DNA from: Myxococcus qinghaiensis
GTDB lineage: Bacteria; Myxococcota; Myxococcia; Myxococcales; Myxococcaceae
Direction of reading: 5' to 3'
Assembly (NCBI RefSeq): GCF_024198215.1
Contig: NZ_JAKCFA010000019.1
Location: 175,606 to 239,605, forward strand
DNA: 64,000 nucleotides
Shown here piece after piece: positions 44,777 through 53,389 of the stretch (the first letter of the stretch is position 1; every line of letters begins with the position of its first letter). The notes under the pieces were generated by a model, which worked only from the letters and a program-made list of their open reading frames with translations, ran no database searches and was not told the DNA's origin. Position numbers and translations under genes: made by a program.

Positions 44777-45451
44777 ATGGGGCCCCTGCTCTCCTGGATG
44801 GGCGCGCTGTGGCTGACGCAGGCGACACCCGCGCCCTGCTGGGCTCACGAGGATGCGACGCCGGGCTGGAAGCGCGTGGAGCTTCCCGAGGCCGGGCCCC
44901 AATTGGCCGCGCCAGCGGACGTGGACCAGTTCCGCACGGGAGAGCCGGCCCTCGTGCGCGAGGCCAACGTGGGCACGTACTTCGGTGGTCAGCACGTGAG
45001 CACGGGCCGCATGGCCTTCCGCTTCGAGGTCCAACCAGGGACGACGCGCCTGGAGCTCGACTTCCTCTCGTCCCTGCGAGGCGCCAAGGTGGATGCCATC
45101 GCCTACGCGGGGGCCCGTCCCCTCCACCTGCTCGATGAGCGGAGAATCCCAGGCGCGAAGCTCATGCTGGAGTGGGGCTCGGAAGAGGTGCGCTCCGTGG
45201 TGGTGGAGGTCCACTACCACCTGCGCGAGCGGCCCGTGGTGGAGTCCTGGTGGGCGACCCGCCGCGTCTGGCCCGAGCGCGACGCAGCGCTCCCCAGCGA
45301 GTTCAAGGTCGCGCGCTCGCTCTACTTCTTCCACCCGGGGGGCGGGCGCGTCCTCACGCTGTGCCAGCAGCCGGACCTCACCCCACGCACGTCCCGCTGG
45401 CCCCAGCTCGGACTGCGACTCAATACCGCCGCGCTCAAGCCGATTCTTTGA
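44777..45451 (+). CDS. Hypothetical exported protein
   Basis: 224 residues from an ATG one base after the previous stop. The N-terminus (MGPLLSWMGALWLTQATPAP then CWAHED) reads as a short signal peptide with cleavage near AHA/AHE. The mature part is a beta-rich domain (GRMAFRFEVQPGTTRLELDF; EVRSVVVEVHYHLRERPVV) with a Trp/Arg-rich C-terminal half. No family recognised. It is translationally coupled to the membrane protein at 44068, suggesting one complex. The 3' end overlaps the convergent kinase gene by 17 bp. Confidence 0.72.
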   Translation: MGPLLSWMGALWLTQATPAPCWAHEDATPGWKRVELPEAGPQLAAPADVDQFRTGEPALVREANVGTYFGGQHVSTGRMAFRFEVQPGTTRLELDFLSSLRGAKVDAIAYAGARPLHLLDERRIPGAKLMLEWGSEEVRSVVVEVHYHLRERPVVESWWATRRVWPERDAALPSEFKVARSLYFFHPGGGRVLTLCQQPDLTPRTSRWPQLGLRLNTAALKPIL

Positions 45452-46517
45452 GCGCCCAGGGCCACAGCTTCGCCAGCGCGGAGCGCAGCTCGGCCGCGCT
45501 GGCGTACCGGTCCTCGGGCCGCTTCTCCAGGAGCTTCAGCACCACGCGCTCATATGGCCCCGGCAGGCTCGGGCGCAGCGTGGTGGGCGGCACCGGCGCC
45601 TGCTGCACGTGCAGGAACATCAGCGGCACCGGGTCCGTGTGTCGGAAGGGAAGCTGTCCCGTGCACAGCTCGTAGGCCACCACGCCCAGCGCGTACAAAT
45701 CAGTGGCGGGGGACAAGGGAGGGCTGCCCATCACCTGCTCGGGCGCCATGTACTCCGGCGTGCCGAGCACCGTCCCCTGCGTCGTCGTCCCCGCCACGTG
45801 GGCGCTCTTGGCGAGGCCGAAGTCCATCAGCTTCAGCACCCCCGCACGGGTGATGAAGAGGTTGGCGGGCTTCACGTCCCGGTGCAGCACGCCCCGACCA
45901 TGGGCGTGCTCCAGCGCGACGGCCGCGTGGGTGAGCCAGCGCAGCGTCTGCGCGAGCGTGGGCCGTCGCTCCAGCATCCGGTGGCGCAGGTCCACGCCGT
46001 CCAGCAGCTCCACCGTGAGGAAGTGCCGGTCTCCATCCAGGCCCACGTCGAAGACGCGCAGGATGTTCACGTGCTCCAGGGCCCGCGCGTGCTCCACCTC
46101 CTGACGGAAGCGCGCCACCGTGGATGGCTCCGCATGCGGTGTCGCCAGCACCTTGAGCGCCACGCGCTGACCCTGGTGCAGGTCCACCGCCTCGTACACC
46201 GTGGAGCTGCCTCCCGCGCCGAGCCAGCGCTCCACCCGGTAGCGCTCGGCCACGAGCTGTCCCGGCAGCAGTCCGCGCACCAACGCGGCCGGCACGGGCG
46301 CGGGCGTGGGAATGCCCTGCAGCAACGTCCCATGCGGTGACACGGGCGTCACCGCGCGCAGCGTCTCCGCCAACGACACGGGAGGCGGCGTCGTCACGGG
46401 CACGGGAGGCGGTGTCCGCGCTCCCGTCACCGCCGGTTCCAGCGACAGCCCTCCGAGGTACACCACGCCTCCGGAGTCTTCTTCCGTCGAGCCCACCGCT
46501 TCTCCCTCGGTGTCCAT
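45435..46517 (-). CDS. Serine/threonine protein kinase (Hanks type)
   Basis: 360 residues from the ATG at 46517. A Pro/Thr-rich N-terminal ~85 residues leads into a complete kinase domain (~90-355): glycine loop LGAGGSSTVYEAV, lysine in RVALKVLA, catalytic loop VLHRDVKPANLF, DFG in KLMDFGLAKS and the APE-type MAPEQV. There is no transmembrane or sensor domain after the kinase, so it is cytoplasmic and small for the myxobacterial set. It lies 19 bp downstream of a diiron/MBL protein gene on the same strand, which may be its functional partner. Confidence 0.93.
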   Translation of the reverse strand: MDTEGEAVGSTEEDSGGVVYLGGLSLEPAVTGARTPPPVPVTTPPPVSLAETLRAVTPVSPHGTLLQGIPTPAPVPAALVRGLLPGQLVAERYRVERWLGAGGSSTVYEAVDLHQGQRVALKVLATPHAEPSTVARFRQEVEHARALEHVNILRVFDVGLDGDRHFLTVELLDGVDLRHRMLERRPTLAQTLRWLTHAAVALEHAHGRGVLHRDVKPANLFITRAGVLKLMDFGLAKSAHVAGTTTQGTVLGTPEYMAPEQVMGSPPLSPATDLYALGVVAYELCTGQLPFRHTDPVPLMFLHVQQAPVPPTTLRPSLPGPYERVVLKLLEKRPEDRYASAAELRSALAKLWPWALKESA

Positions 46518-46536
46518 TGGCCCCGAGCCGTTGCGC

Positions 46537-47688
46537 TCAAGGGTCCAACAGCGAGATGTGCGACGGCGCACCCGCGCCCTCGATGTCCAGGTGCGGCGTG
46601 GGCAGGTTGTACTCGGCGGCGGCGCTGGTGGCCTCCACCATGATGGGCCCGGCGATTTCAGGCGGCTCGCCCTTGCACAGCACGTCCACCACGTGCTCCA
46701 CGGTCCACTTGCCCAGCCTGTTCACCACCAGTCGACTCCCTTCGAACGTCGACGTGTCCGCCAGGTCCTCGCTGGCTCCGAGCTTCACGTCCACCGAGTC
46801 GCCCAGGTAGCCCCGCGCCAGCGCCAGCACGCGGTCCACCACCGAGTTCCAGGCCTGGAGGTGGGTGCGGTCCTGCGCCTCGTCCATGATGTCCAGGCCC
46901 ACCTGGAGCTTCTCCATGCGCTCCAGGAACTGCTGCACCAGCGGGCCTCGGATGACGCGGCCGTGCTGCGGCGCGATGATCTCCACCGCCGGCGTGAGCT
47001 TGCGGATGGTGGCGACGACGCGGGCCAGGGCGGCGTTCACCGGCATGTAGATTTGATGGAACGCGCGGATGCCCGCCCAGTCGGACTCATCCGCCCACAG
47101 GCCCTTGGCGTTGGCGTCGGTGAGGCCGCCGAACAAGTCACCCGTGAAGAGCACGCGCGTCTGCGGGTCATAGAGCATCACCGCGCCCCGGAAGTGGCAG
47201 AAGGGCGAGGGCACCGGCAACAGCTTGTGTCCGGTGGGTACGCTCAGGCCCTGCGCGAACTTCTCCGTGGGGATGAAGCGGTTGCGCGGCAGGTTCTGGT
47301 GGACGATGAGCCGCCACGTGTCCTCCGAGCAGAGCAGGCCTGCCCGGGGCGCATAGCGCGCGGAGATGATGCTCGCCGACGAGCCCACGTCCGGGTCCTG
47401 GTGGTTGATGAACAGGGCCGACAGCCGCTCCATGCCGCCGATGAGCGACGTCACCTTGGTGTGGATGGTGGAGAAGTCGCTGCTGGAGCCGGGGTCGATG
47501 AGGAGGTTGAACTCCGCGGCCCGCTGCGTCTTCGCGTCCGTGCCCCGGAACCGCCGGAGGTAGGGGTTGGCGTAGAAGATGTTCCCGGGCTCGCGCTTGC
47601 CCACCCAGAACGTCTCGGGAGCAATCTCCACGGGGACGATGCGGAGGTCGTTGCTCAGGCTCGGCGCGGGAAGGTCGCTGCTGCTCAT
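46537..47688 (-). CDS. Metallo-beta-lactamase-fold diiron protein (ODP/FprA-like)
   Basis: 383 residues from the ATG at 47688; the upstream in-frame extension is non-coding. The MBL-fold metal motif is H96-x-D98-x-D100 (FINHQDPDVGSS) rather than HxHxDH, the variant seen in diiron flavoprotein-like and ODP oxygen-binding proteins. Further ligands are in PFCHFRGAVM, VLFTGDLFGG and IIAPQHGRVI. The C-terminal ~100 residues form a separate helical region instead of the flavodoxin domain of FprA. It probably binds or senses oxygen. The adjacent Ser/Thr kinase suggests it could feed a signalling pathway. Confidence 0.85.
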   Translation of the reverse strand: MSSSDLPAPSLSNDLRIVPVEIAPETFWVGKREPGNIFYANPYLRRFRGTDAKTQRAAEFNLLIDPGSSSDFSTIHTKVTSLIGGMERLSALFINHQDPDVGSSASIISARYAPRAGLLCSEDTWRLIVHQNLPRNRFIPTEKFAQGLSVPTGHKLLPVPSPFCHFRGAVMLYDPQTRVLFTGDLFGGLTDANAKGLWADESDWAGIRAFHQIYMPVNAALARVVATIRKLTPAVEIIAPQHGRVIRGPLVQQFLERMEKLQVGLDIMDEAQDRTHLQAWNSVVDRVLALARGYLGDSVDVKLGASEDLADTSTFEGSRLVVNRLGKWTVEHVVDVLCKGEPPEIAGPIMVEATSAAAEYNLPTPHLDIEGAGAPSHISLLDP

Positions 47689-47926
47689 GACGCGGAGTTC
47701 CTTCGGGGGGAGGTGATGGTTTCCGCCCATAGCAAGCGGTGCGCCGCCGCCCTCTCCGTCTCGAAGCCTCTCGTCACGCGCGCAAGCCCTGCGTCCGCGA
47801 GCAGGGCCACGCATTTCGTGCGGTGCACACGCTCGCACGCGGGGTGGGAGCAGGCGGTTTCGAGGAATCTCCTCGCCAACTGCTCTCGCGTGGCACACTG
47901 CTGGGGCCTCTCGCACCCACCCCACC

Positions 47927-48397
47927 ATGCCCGACGCAGCCATGCTCACCACCTGGGGGCTCCCAGGTCTCTTCCTCGTCGCGATGCTGGCGGGTTCCGT
48001 GGTGCCGGTGCCCTCCGAGGCGCTGCTCGCCGCGCTCATCTATGGCGGCACCCCACCGATGCTGGCCATGGGCGTGGCGACGGTGGGCAACGTGCTCGGC
48101 GCGCTGTCGCTCTACGTGCTGGGCTTGTGGGTGGCGCGCGGCGGAGGTGGGCCCCTGGGGCGTTGGTACGCCCGGCGGCGAGAGAAGGAGGGGCCCCGCA
48201 TGCAGAAGGTGGAGGCGCGGCTGCGCACCTGGGGCGCGCCCGCGCTGGTGATGTCGTGGCTGCCCATCATCGGCGACGCGTTCGTCATCGCCGGTGGCGT
48301 GGTGGGCGTGAAGCCCTTGCCCTTCATCGTGTTCGTCACCCTGGGCAAGGGCTTGCGTTACGCATTTGTCGCCATCTCCACCGCGGCATCCCTGTAG
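47927..48397 (+). CDS. DedA/YqaA family membrane protein
   Basis: 156 residues with about four membrane segments. The pattern GLFLVAMLAGSVVPVPSEAL, the glycine-rich GNVLGALSLYVLG and the C-terminal WLPIIGDAFVIAGGVVGVK are typical of the short YqaA branch of the DedA/SNARE-associated family. DedA proteins are implicated in lipid-carrier recycling and membrane homeostasis. ATGs at 47927 and 47942 are both possible; no strong ribosome-binding site separates them. It stands alone between divergent and unrelated genes. Confidence 0.85.
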   Translation: MPDAAMLTTWGLPGLFLVAMLAGSVVPVPSEALLAALIYGGTPPMLAMGVATVGNVLGALSLYVLGLWVARGGGGPLGRWYARRREKEGPRMQKVEARLRTWGAPALVMSWLPIIGDAFVIAGGVVGVKPLPFIVFVTLGKGLRYAFVAISTAASL

Positions 48398-48533
48398 GGC
48401 GATGGCACGTCATGTTTCAATCGTGTTTCACGCGCCGTCCCAACACGACATCCGGGTAAGTTGAGGCTGTGGCCTTGGGCACTGATTGCCCGACTACTCA
48501 ACAGCTCCTCTACCGGGAGCAGGACCGGACCTC

Positions 48534-50249
48534 GTGCGAAACAACCTCGCCGTATCCACGCGTGTGCTGTCGTCGTGGCGCTTCTGGCTCATGTCGCTCT
48601 TCATGGGACTCGCCGCTTGCGGCGGCGAGGAGCCCGTCTCCGAGCAGGCCCCGCTCACCGAGCGCGAGGACTCACTGGCCAGCGTGCGCCTGCGCGTCAT
48701 GGCGGCCAACCTCTCCAGCGGCAACGGACAGGACTATGACCCGGGCCACGGCATCCGCATCTTCCAGGGCACGGACGCGGACATCATCATGATTCAGGAG
48801 TTCAACTACCTGACGGACTCCGCCGCGGACATCCGGAGCTTCGTGAACACGGCGTTCGGCTCGGGCTTCTCGTACTACCGCGAGGCCGGCGCGCAGATTC
48901 CCAACGGCATCATCAGCCGCTACCCCATCATCGCCTCGGGCGAGTGGGATGACCCGCAGGTCACCAATCGCGACTTCGCCTGGGCGCGCATCGACATCCC
49001 GGGGCCCAAGGACTTGTGGGCGGTGAGCGTGCACCTGCTGACGTCGAACGCCAGCACGCGCAACTCGGAGGCGTCCAGCCTGGTCGGCCGCATCCAGGCC
49101 AACATCCCCGCGGGGGACTACCTGGTCATCGGCGGCGACTTCAACACCAGCAGTCGCTCCGAGGCGTGCTTCAGCACCTTCTCGCAGGTGGTCTCCACCG
49201 CCAGCCCGTACCCCGCCGACCGCAACGGCAACACCAACACCAACGCGGGCCGCAACAGCCCCTATGACCACGTGCTGGTGGACAGTGACTTGCGGCAGTA
49301 CCAGACGTCGGTGGTCATCGGCGGCAGCTCGTTCGCCAACGGCCTCGTCGTGGACACGCGGGTGTACTCGCCCATCGGCGACTTGTCCCCCGCGGTCTCC
49401 GGTGACAGCGGCGCTTCCGGCATGCAGCACATGGGCATCATCAAGGACTTCCTCATCCCTAGCGACTCGGTGTCGGCCAGCGTGACGGTGACGTCGCCCA
49501 ACGGCGGTGAGAGCTGGACGACGAGCAGCGCGCGGACGATTACGTGGACGTCGTCGAACGTGGCGAACGTGCGGGTGGAGTACACGCTGAACGGCAGCAC
49601 CTGGACGACGCTGTCGTCGAGCACGTCCGCCTCGGCGGGGAGCCTTTCGTGGACGCTGCCGGCCACCGCGAGCACCACCGCGCGGGTGCGCGTGACGGAC
49701 ACGTCCAACTCCAGCATCACCGACACCAGCAACTCGACTTTCTCGATTGCGACGGGCGGCAGCGGCGGCACGGGCAACCTCATCATCAACGAGGTGATGG
49801 TGAACGAGGCCGGCTCGGACGTGAATGGCGAGTTCGTGGAGCTGGTCAACACCGGCACGGCGGCGCTGAGCATCGCGGGGTGGACGGTGTCCGACGCCGC
49901 GAGCGTGCGGCACACGTTCCCCAGCGGCGCCTCGGTGGCGGCGGGCGGCGTGGTGGTGGTGTTCGGTGGCGCGGCGGGAATCCCGTCGGGCACGCCGGGC
50001 GCGGTGGCCGCGTCCACGGGCACGCTGGGCCTGTCGAACAGCGGTGACACCGTGACGGTGAAGAACGCGTCGGGCACGGTGGTGTCCACGGCGACGCTGT
50101 CGGCCGCCATGGCCGGCACCGATGGGGTCTCCGCGAACCGCAGCCCGGATATCGGCTCGAGCGCTACCTTCGTGCTGCACTCCAGCCTGTCCAGCCTGTC
50201 CAGCCTGTCGGCCTCGCCGGGCCGGCGCGCGAGCGGCGCGTCGTTCTGA
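48534..50249 (+). CDS. Secreted EEP-family lipoprotein with Ig-like and lamin-tail domains
   Basis: 571 residues from a GTG at 48534 (AGGA 9 nt upstream). A lipoprotein signal ends at LAAC. An EEP domain (~50-300) has ANLSSGNG, IIMIQEFNYL, WAVSVHLL, VIGGDFNTSS and SPYDHVLV. Residues ~315-405 are an Ig-like domain opening SPNGGESW, and ~415-540 a lamin-tail domain (NLIINEVMVNEAGSDVNGEF VELVNTG). The C-terminus has a Ser-Ser-Leu triple repeat (9-bp DNA repeat). Extracellular phosphodiesterase or nuclease activity is inferred, useful to a predator degrading prey DNA or lipids. The exact substrate is open. Confidence 0.88.
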   Translation: MRNNLAVSTRVLSSWRFWLMSLFMGLAACGGEEPVSEQAPLTEREDSLASVRLRVMAANLSSGNGQDYDPGHGIRIFQGTDADIIMIQEFNYLTDSAADIRSFVNTAFGSGFSYYREAGAQIPNGIISRYPIIASGEWDDPQVTNRDFAWARIDIPGPKDLWAVSVHLLTSNASTRNSEASSLVGRIQANIPAGDYLVIGGDFNTSSRSEACFSTFSQVVSTASPYPADRNGNTNTNAGRNSPYDHVLVDSDLRQYQTSVVIGGSSFANGLVVDTRVYSPIGDLSPAVSGDSGASGMQHMGIIKDFLIPSDSVSASVTVTSPNGGESWTTSSARTITWTSSNVANVRVEYTLNGSTWTTLSSSTSASAGSLSWTLPATASTTARVRVTDTSNSSITDTSNSTFSIATGGSGGTGNLIINEVMVNEAGSDVNGEFVELVNTGTAALSIAGWTVSDAASVRHTFPSGASVAAGGVVVVFGGAAGIPSGTPGAVAASTGTLGLSNSGDTVTVKNASGTVVSTATLSAAMAGTDGVSANRSPDIGSSATFVLHSSLSSLSSLSASPGRRASGASF

Positions 50250-50262
50250 CGAAAGCGTAGCA

Positions 50263-50293
50263 CCGCGCTCCTCGCTCCAGACGGGGAGCGCGG
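50263..50293. terminator. Bidirectional stem-loop terminator
   Basis: Perfect 9-bp arms CCGCGCTCC (50263-50271) and GGAGCGCGG (50285-50293) with a 13-nt loop, between the convergent stop codons of the EEP lipoprotein and the AI-2E-type permease. Confidence 0.8.
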
Positions 50294-50299
50294 CGGTCG

Positions 50300-51448
50300 T
50301 CAGTGGCTGTCGTGGGCCTGGGACGCGAGCGCCTCTTGGGGAGGGCCTCGTCCATCCTGGGGGCCGGGCGTGCTCGGGCTGCCGGGGCCGGGGTGGTTGC
50401 GGCCGTAGTCGCGCTCGTGGATGCGGACCAGGGCCAGGAAGAAGGCGACGATGAGCGGGCCGAGCAGCAGGCCCACCGTGCCGAACGCCGCCAGGCCGCC
50501 CAGCAGCGAGAAGAAGACGATGGCGCCGTGCTGGTGCATGCCGCGCTTGGCGAGCAGCGGCTTGACGACGTTGTCCACCAGCCCCACCACCACCGTGCCC
50601 CAGATGGCCAGGAACAGCGCGGCCCAGGGGTGTCCGCTGAAGAACATGAGCGCCGAGGCCGCCAGCACCACAATCGCGGCGCCCACCGCGGGGATGAGCG
50701 CCATGAAGAAGGCGACGCCCGCGAAGAACAGCGGCGCGGGCACCTGGACAATCAGGAAGCCGATGAGCGCGGCGAAGGCCTGCACGCCCGCGGTAGCCAG
50801 TGACGACAGCAGCACCGCGCCGGACACGCTGCGGAACTCGCGCATGATTTCCAGCGTCTCGCCGCGCCGCAGCGGAGACACGCTCTCAATCCACTGCACC
50901 AGCTCCCGCCCGTCCGTGAGGAAGAAGAACAGGGCGATGAGCATCATCACCGTCTGGAAGGCGATGGAGCCCGTGGCCGCCACCGCGCCCGTCACCGCGC
51001 GCGCCGCCGTGCCGCCCTGGCTGCTCACCTGCTCCTGGAGCCTCTCGTCCAGGTGCGCCTCCTCCATGGGCAGCCGCTCCATCAGGCTCTCCGCGCCCCT
51101 GCGCACCGGCCCCGGCAGCTTCTGCACCAGGCCTTCGACGCCCTCCTGTTGCACCGTCTTGGTGACGAACTGCGCACCGGAGGACACCTCGGCGACCACG
51201 AAGGCCGTGAGCCCTCCCAGGGGGAGCAGCAACGCGAGGACGACCATGGTGCAGATGAGCCCAGCGGAGATGTTCTTGCGCCCGCGCAGCTTGCGCGTCA
51301 GCCGGGAGTGCACGCCGTAGAACGCCCCCGCCAGCACCGCGGCCAGGAAGATGCCCTTGGCGAAGGGCTGGATGACCAGCGCCAGGAGCACGATGGACAG
51401 CAGGATGAGGCCGGTGAAGACGCGCCGGGCGGTCTGCTCGGATGCCAT
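50300..51448 (-). CDS. AI-2E family transporter
   Basis: 382 residues from the ATG at 51448; a TTG at 51469 would add seven residues. Eight membrane helices are visible, four near the N-terminus and four in the C-terminal half, with a polar region (~85-165) between them. GTVVVGLVDNVVKPLLAKRG and the SLLGGLAAFGTVGLLLGPLI segments are the family's conserved core. The family is named for autoinducer-2 export but its members have varied roles, including ion transport, so the substrate is unknown. The C-terminus is a disordered Pro/Gly tail. Confidence 0.88.
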   Translation of the reverse strand: MASEQTARRVFTGLILLSIVLLALVIQPFAKGIFLAAVLAGAFYGVHSRLTRKLRGRKNISAGLICTMVVLALLLPLGGLTAFVVAEVSSGAQFVTKTVQQEGVEGLVQKLPGPVRRGAESLMERLPMEEAHLDERLQEQVSSQGGTAARAVTGAVAATGSIAFQTVMMLIALFFFLTDGRELVQWIESVSPLRRGETLEIMREFRSVSGAVLLSSLATAGVQAFAALIGFLIVQVPAPLFFAGVAFFMALIPAVGAAIVVLAASALMFFSGHPWAALFLAIWGTVVVGLVDNVVKPLLAKRGMHQHGAIVFFSLLGGLAAFGTVGLLLGPLIVAFFLALVRIHERDYGRNHPGPGSPSTPGPQDGRGPPQEALASQAHDSH

Positions 51449-51568
51449 ACCCGTGAAGTTAGGGCTCAATCCGTGGGAGGGAAGGGGGGAGCGACCCCCA
51501 CGGCTGCCTGGCAGGTCTCCAGGGGAGAAGACTTGGGCCCGGGCCCCAGGCGGCTAGAGTGCCGCGCC

Positions 51569-51985
51569 ATGCCGGCTTTCGAATCGACTCAGTTCACCGC
51601 GTGGCTGCTTCAGGCGCTGTGCTCCGCCTTCCTCGCCATCCTGTTCCTCCAGTCCGGGCTCGACAAGGTCATCGACTGGAAGGGCAACCTGGGCTGGCTC
51701 ACTGGCCACTTCGCCAAGAGCCCCTTGCGGAGTGTCGTTCCGTTGATGCTCGGCGTCATCACCTTGATGGAGCTGACCGCGGGCGCCCTCAGCGCCGCCG
51801 GGCTGGTGGCGCTCATCGCCACGGGCAGCGCGACGCTGGCCTTCTGGGGCGCGCTCGTATCGGCCGTGTCGCTGGTGTCGCTGTTCTTCGGTCAGCGCAT
51901 GGCCAAGGACTACGCGGGCGCGGGCGGACTGGTGCCGTACTTCCTGCTGTCGCTCGCTGCCATCTACTTCACGCGCCTGGGCTGA
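51569..51985 (+). CDS. DoxX-like membrane protein
   Basis: 138 residues with four membrane segments. The opening AFLAILFLQSGLDKVIDWKG matches the DoxX pattern (F-x-x-x-G-x-x-K), and the later segments are GVITLMELTAGALSAAG and PYFLLSLAAIYFTR. DoxX proteins are small inner-membrane subunits linked to thiol and peroxide stress. It lies between two leftward genes (AI-2E-type and ThrE-type), with three bases between its stop and that of thrE-like. No operon partner. Confidence 0.82.
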   Translation: MPAFESTQFTAWLLQALCSAFLAILFLQSGLDKVIDWKGNLGWLTGHFAKSPLRSVVPLMLGVITLMELTAGALSAAGLVALIATGSATLAFWGALVSAVSLVSLFFGQRMAKDYAGAGGLVPYFLLSLAAIYFTRLG

Positions 51986-51988
51986 GCT

Positions 51989-53239
51989 TCACAGCACCTT
52001 GCGTGGCGGGACGAGCGCGTTGGCGGACAAGAGGCCCGCCACCAGCGCCACGGCGACCATCAGCATGTTGAAGGCCGTGTCGACTCCCGCCACCACGTCC
52101 CGCTCCAGCAGCGAGGACAGGCTGCGGAAGCCCACGCTGCCGGGCACGAGCAGCATCAGCCCCGGCACGACGATGGTGACGGAGGGCTTGTTGCGCAGCC
52201 GCGCCAGCGCGTTGCCGCCGATGCCCAAGAGCAGCGCGCCGACGAATGCGCCGAGCTGCGGCCCCAGCAGCTCCGAGCCCAGCCGAGCGCCGGTGAAGGC
52301 GAAGGTGCCCGCGGCGGCAATCCAGCCCCAGTCGCGAGGGCGCGCGCGGAACAGCACGCCGATGGCCACACCCGCCACGGCCAGGGCCGCCGCCTGCGTC
52401 CACGCGGGCAGCGCGGCGGCGACGGTCGGCGCGACGGGCGGCGGCAACAGCTCCGCCAGCCGGCTGCCCAGCGCGACGCCGAAGCCGAGCTGGAGGAACA
52501 CCACCGCCGCGCCCGTGAGCCGCGAGGTGCCGGAGATGAGGTGGCGCGTGGCCAGCTCGTTGAGGGCCACCGTCAGCGTCAGGCCGGGCAGGAGGACGAT
52601 GAGCCCCGCCAGCGTGGCGACCTGGACGGACATGGGGCCGATGAAGCTCGCGGCCAGGACGGCGAGCGCCGAGGAGAGCACGGCGCCCACCGGCTCCAGC
52701 ACGCGCGCGGTGGACGGCTGTCGCTGCGTCGCCACGCTCAACAGGCCGATGAGCAGGCTGCTCACCGTCGCCACCGCCATCTCCTTCAGCCCTCCGCCGA
52801 AGAGCCGAGCGCCGGCTCCTCCGGCCAGTGCCCAGCAGAGGACCTGGAGCACCGGTCCGAAGCGCTGTGGACGCGCGAGGATGGCCTCCACGCGCAGGGC
52901 GCCCTCGGCGGGCGTGAGGCGCGCCTGGATGACATCGTCGGCGAGCACATCCAGCAGCGTGAGCCGCTCCAGGTCCATGTCGCCAGGCTCCACGCGGATG
53001 AGGCTGGTGCGCAGCGCTTCCGGCGGACCGAAGGACGCGAAGAGGGACGTCGGCGTGGAGAAGAAGCGGCCCTCCAGGCCCAGGCGCTCCGACACGCGTT
53101 GCATCAGCCCTTCCAGCCGGTGCGCGGGGGTGCCGTAGCGGTGCAGCGCTTCGGCCAGTCGCAGTGTGAAGGCGACGGACGGCCCCGAGGGCGGCGGGAA
53201 GTGTTGGAGCGAAGCGGCGATTTCGGGAGGGACGGCCAC
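51989..53239 (-). CDS. ThrE-type threonine/serine exporter family protein
   Basis: 416 residues if started at the GTG at 53239; a GTG at 53326 would add 29 residues of low complexity. Residues 1-~130 are a soluble domain (FTLRLAEALHRYGTPAHRLE) that resembles the ThrE N-terminal domain, and the rest has about ten membrane helices (PGLTLTVALNELATRHLISG, IVVPGLMLLVPGSVGFRS). The family exports threonine and serine. Convergent with the DoxX-like gene. Start choice is uncertain. Confidence 0.85.
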   Translation of the reverse strand: MAVPPEIAASLQHFPPPSGPSVAFTLRLAEALHRYGTPAHRLEGLMQRVSERLGLEGRFFSTPTSLFASFGPPEALRTSLIRVEPGDMDLERLTLLDVLADDVIQARLTPAEGALRVEAILARPQRFGPVLQVLCWALAGGAGARLFGGGLKEMAVATVSSLLIGLLSVATQRQPSTARVLEPVGAVLSSALAVLAASFIGPMSVQVATLAGLIVLLPGLTLTVALNELATRHLISGTSRLTGAAVVFLQLGFGVALGSRLAELLPPPVAPTVAAALPAWTQAAALAVAGVAIGVLFRARPRDWGWIAAAGTFAFTGARLGSELLGPQLGAFVGALLLGIGGNALARLRNKPSVTIVVPGLMLLVPGSVGFRSLSSLLERDVVAGVDTAFNMLMVAVALVAGLLSANALVPPRKVL

Positions 53240-53389
53240 GGCGGCGCAATGGCAGAGCCGCCCGGGTGGAGTCAAATGGCGCTGCCGTGACGTCCGCCTG
53301 TCCGCCGCTTCTCCCTCGGGAGACACGTGCTCGTTGGTTCTCCAAGGTGGACATGGGATGTCGGGGTGACGAAGGGAGCTGACGAGAGG

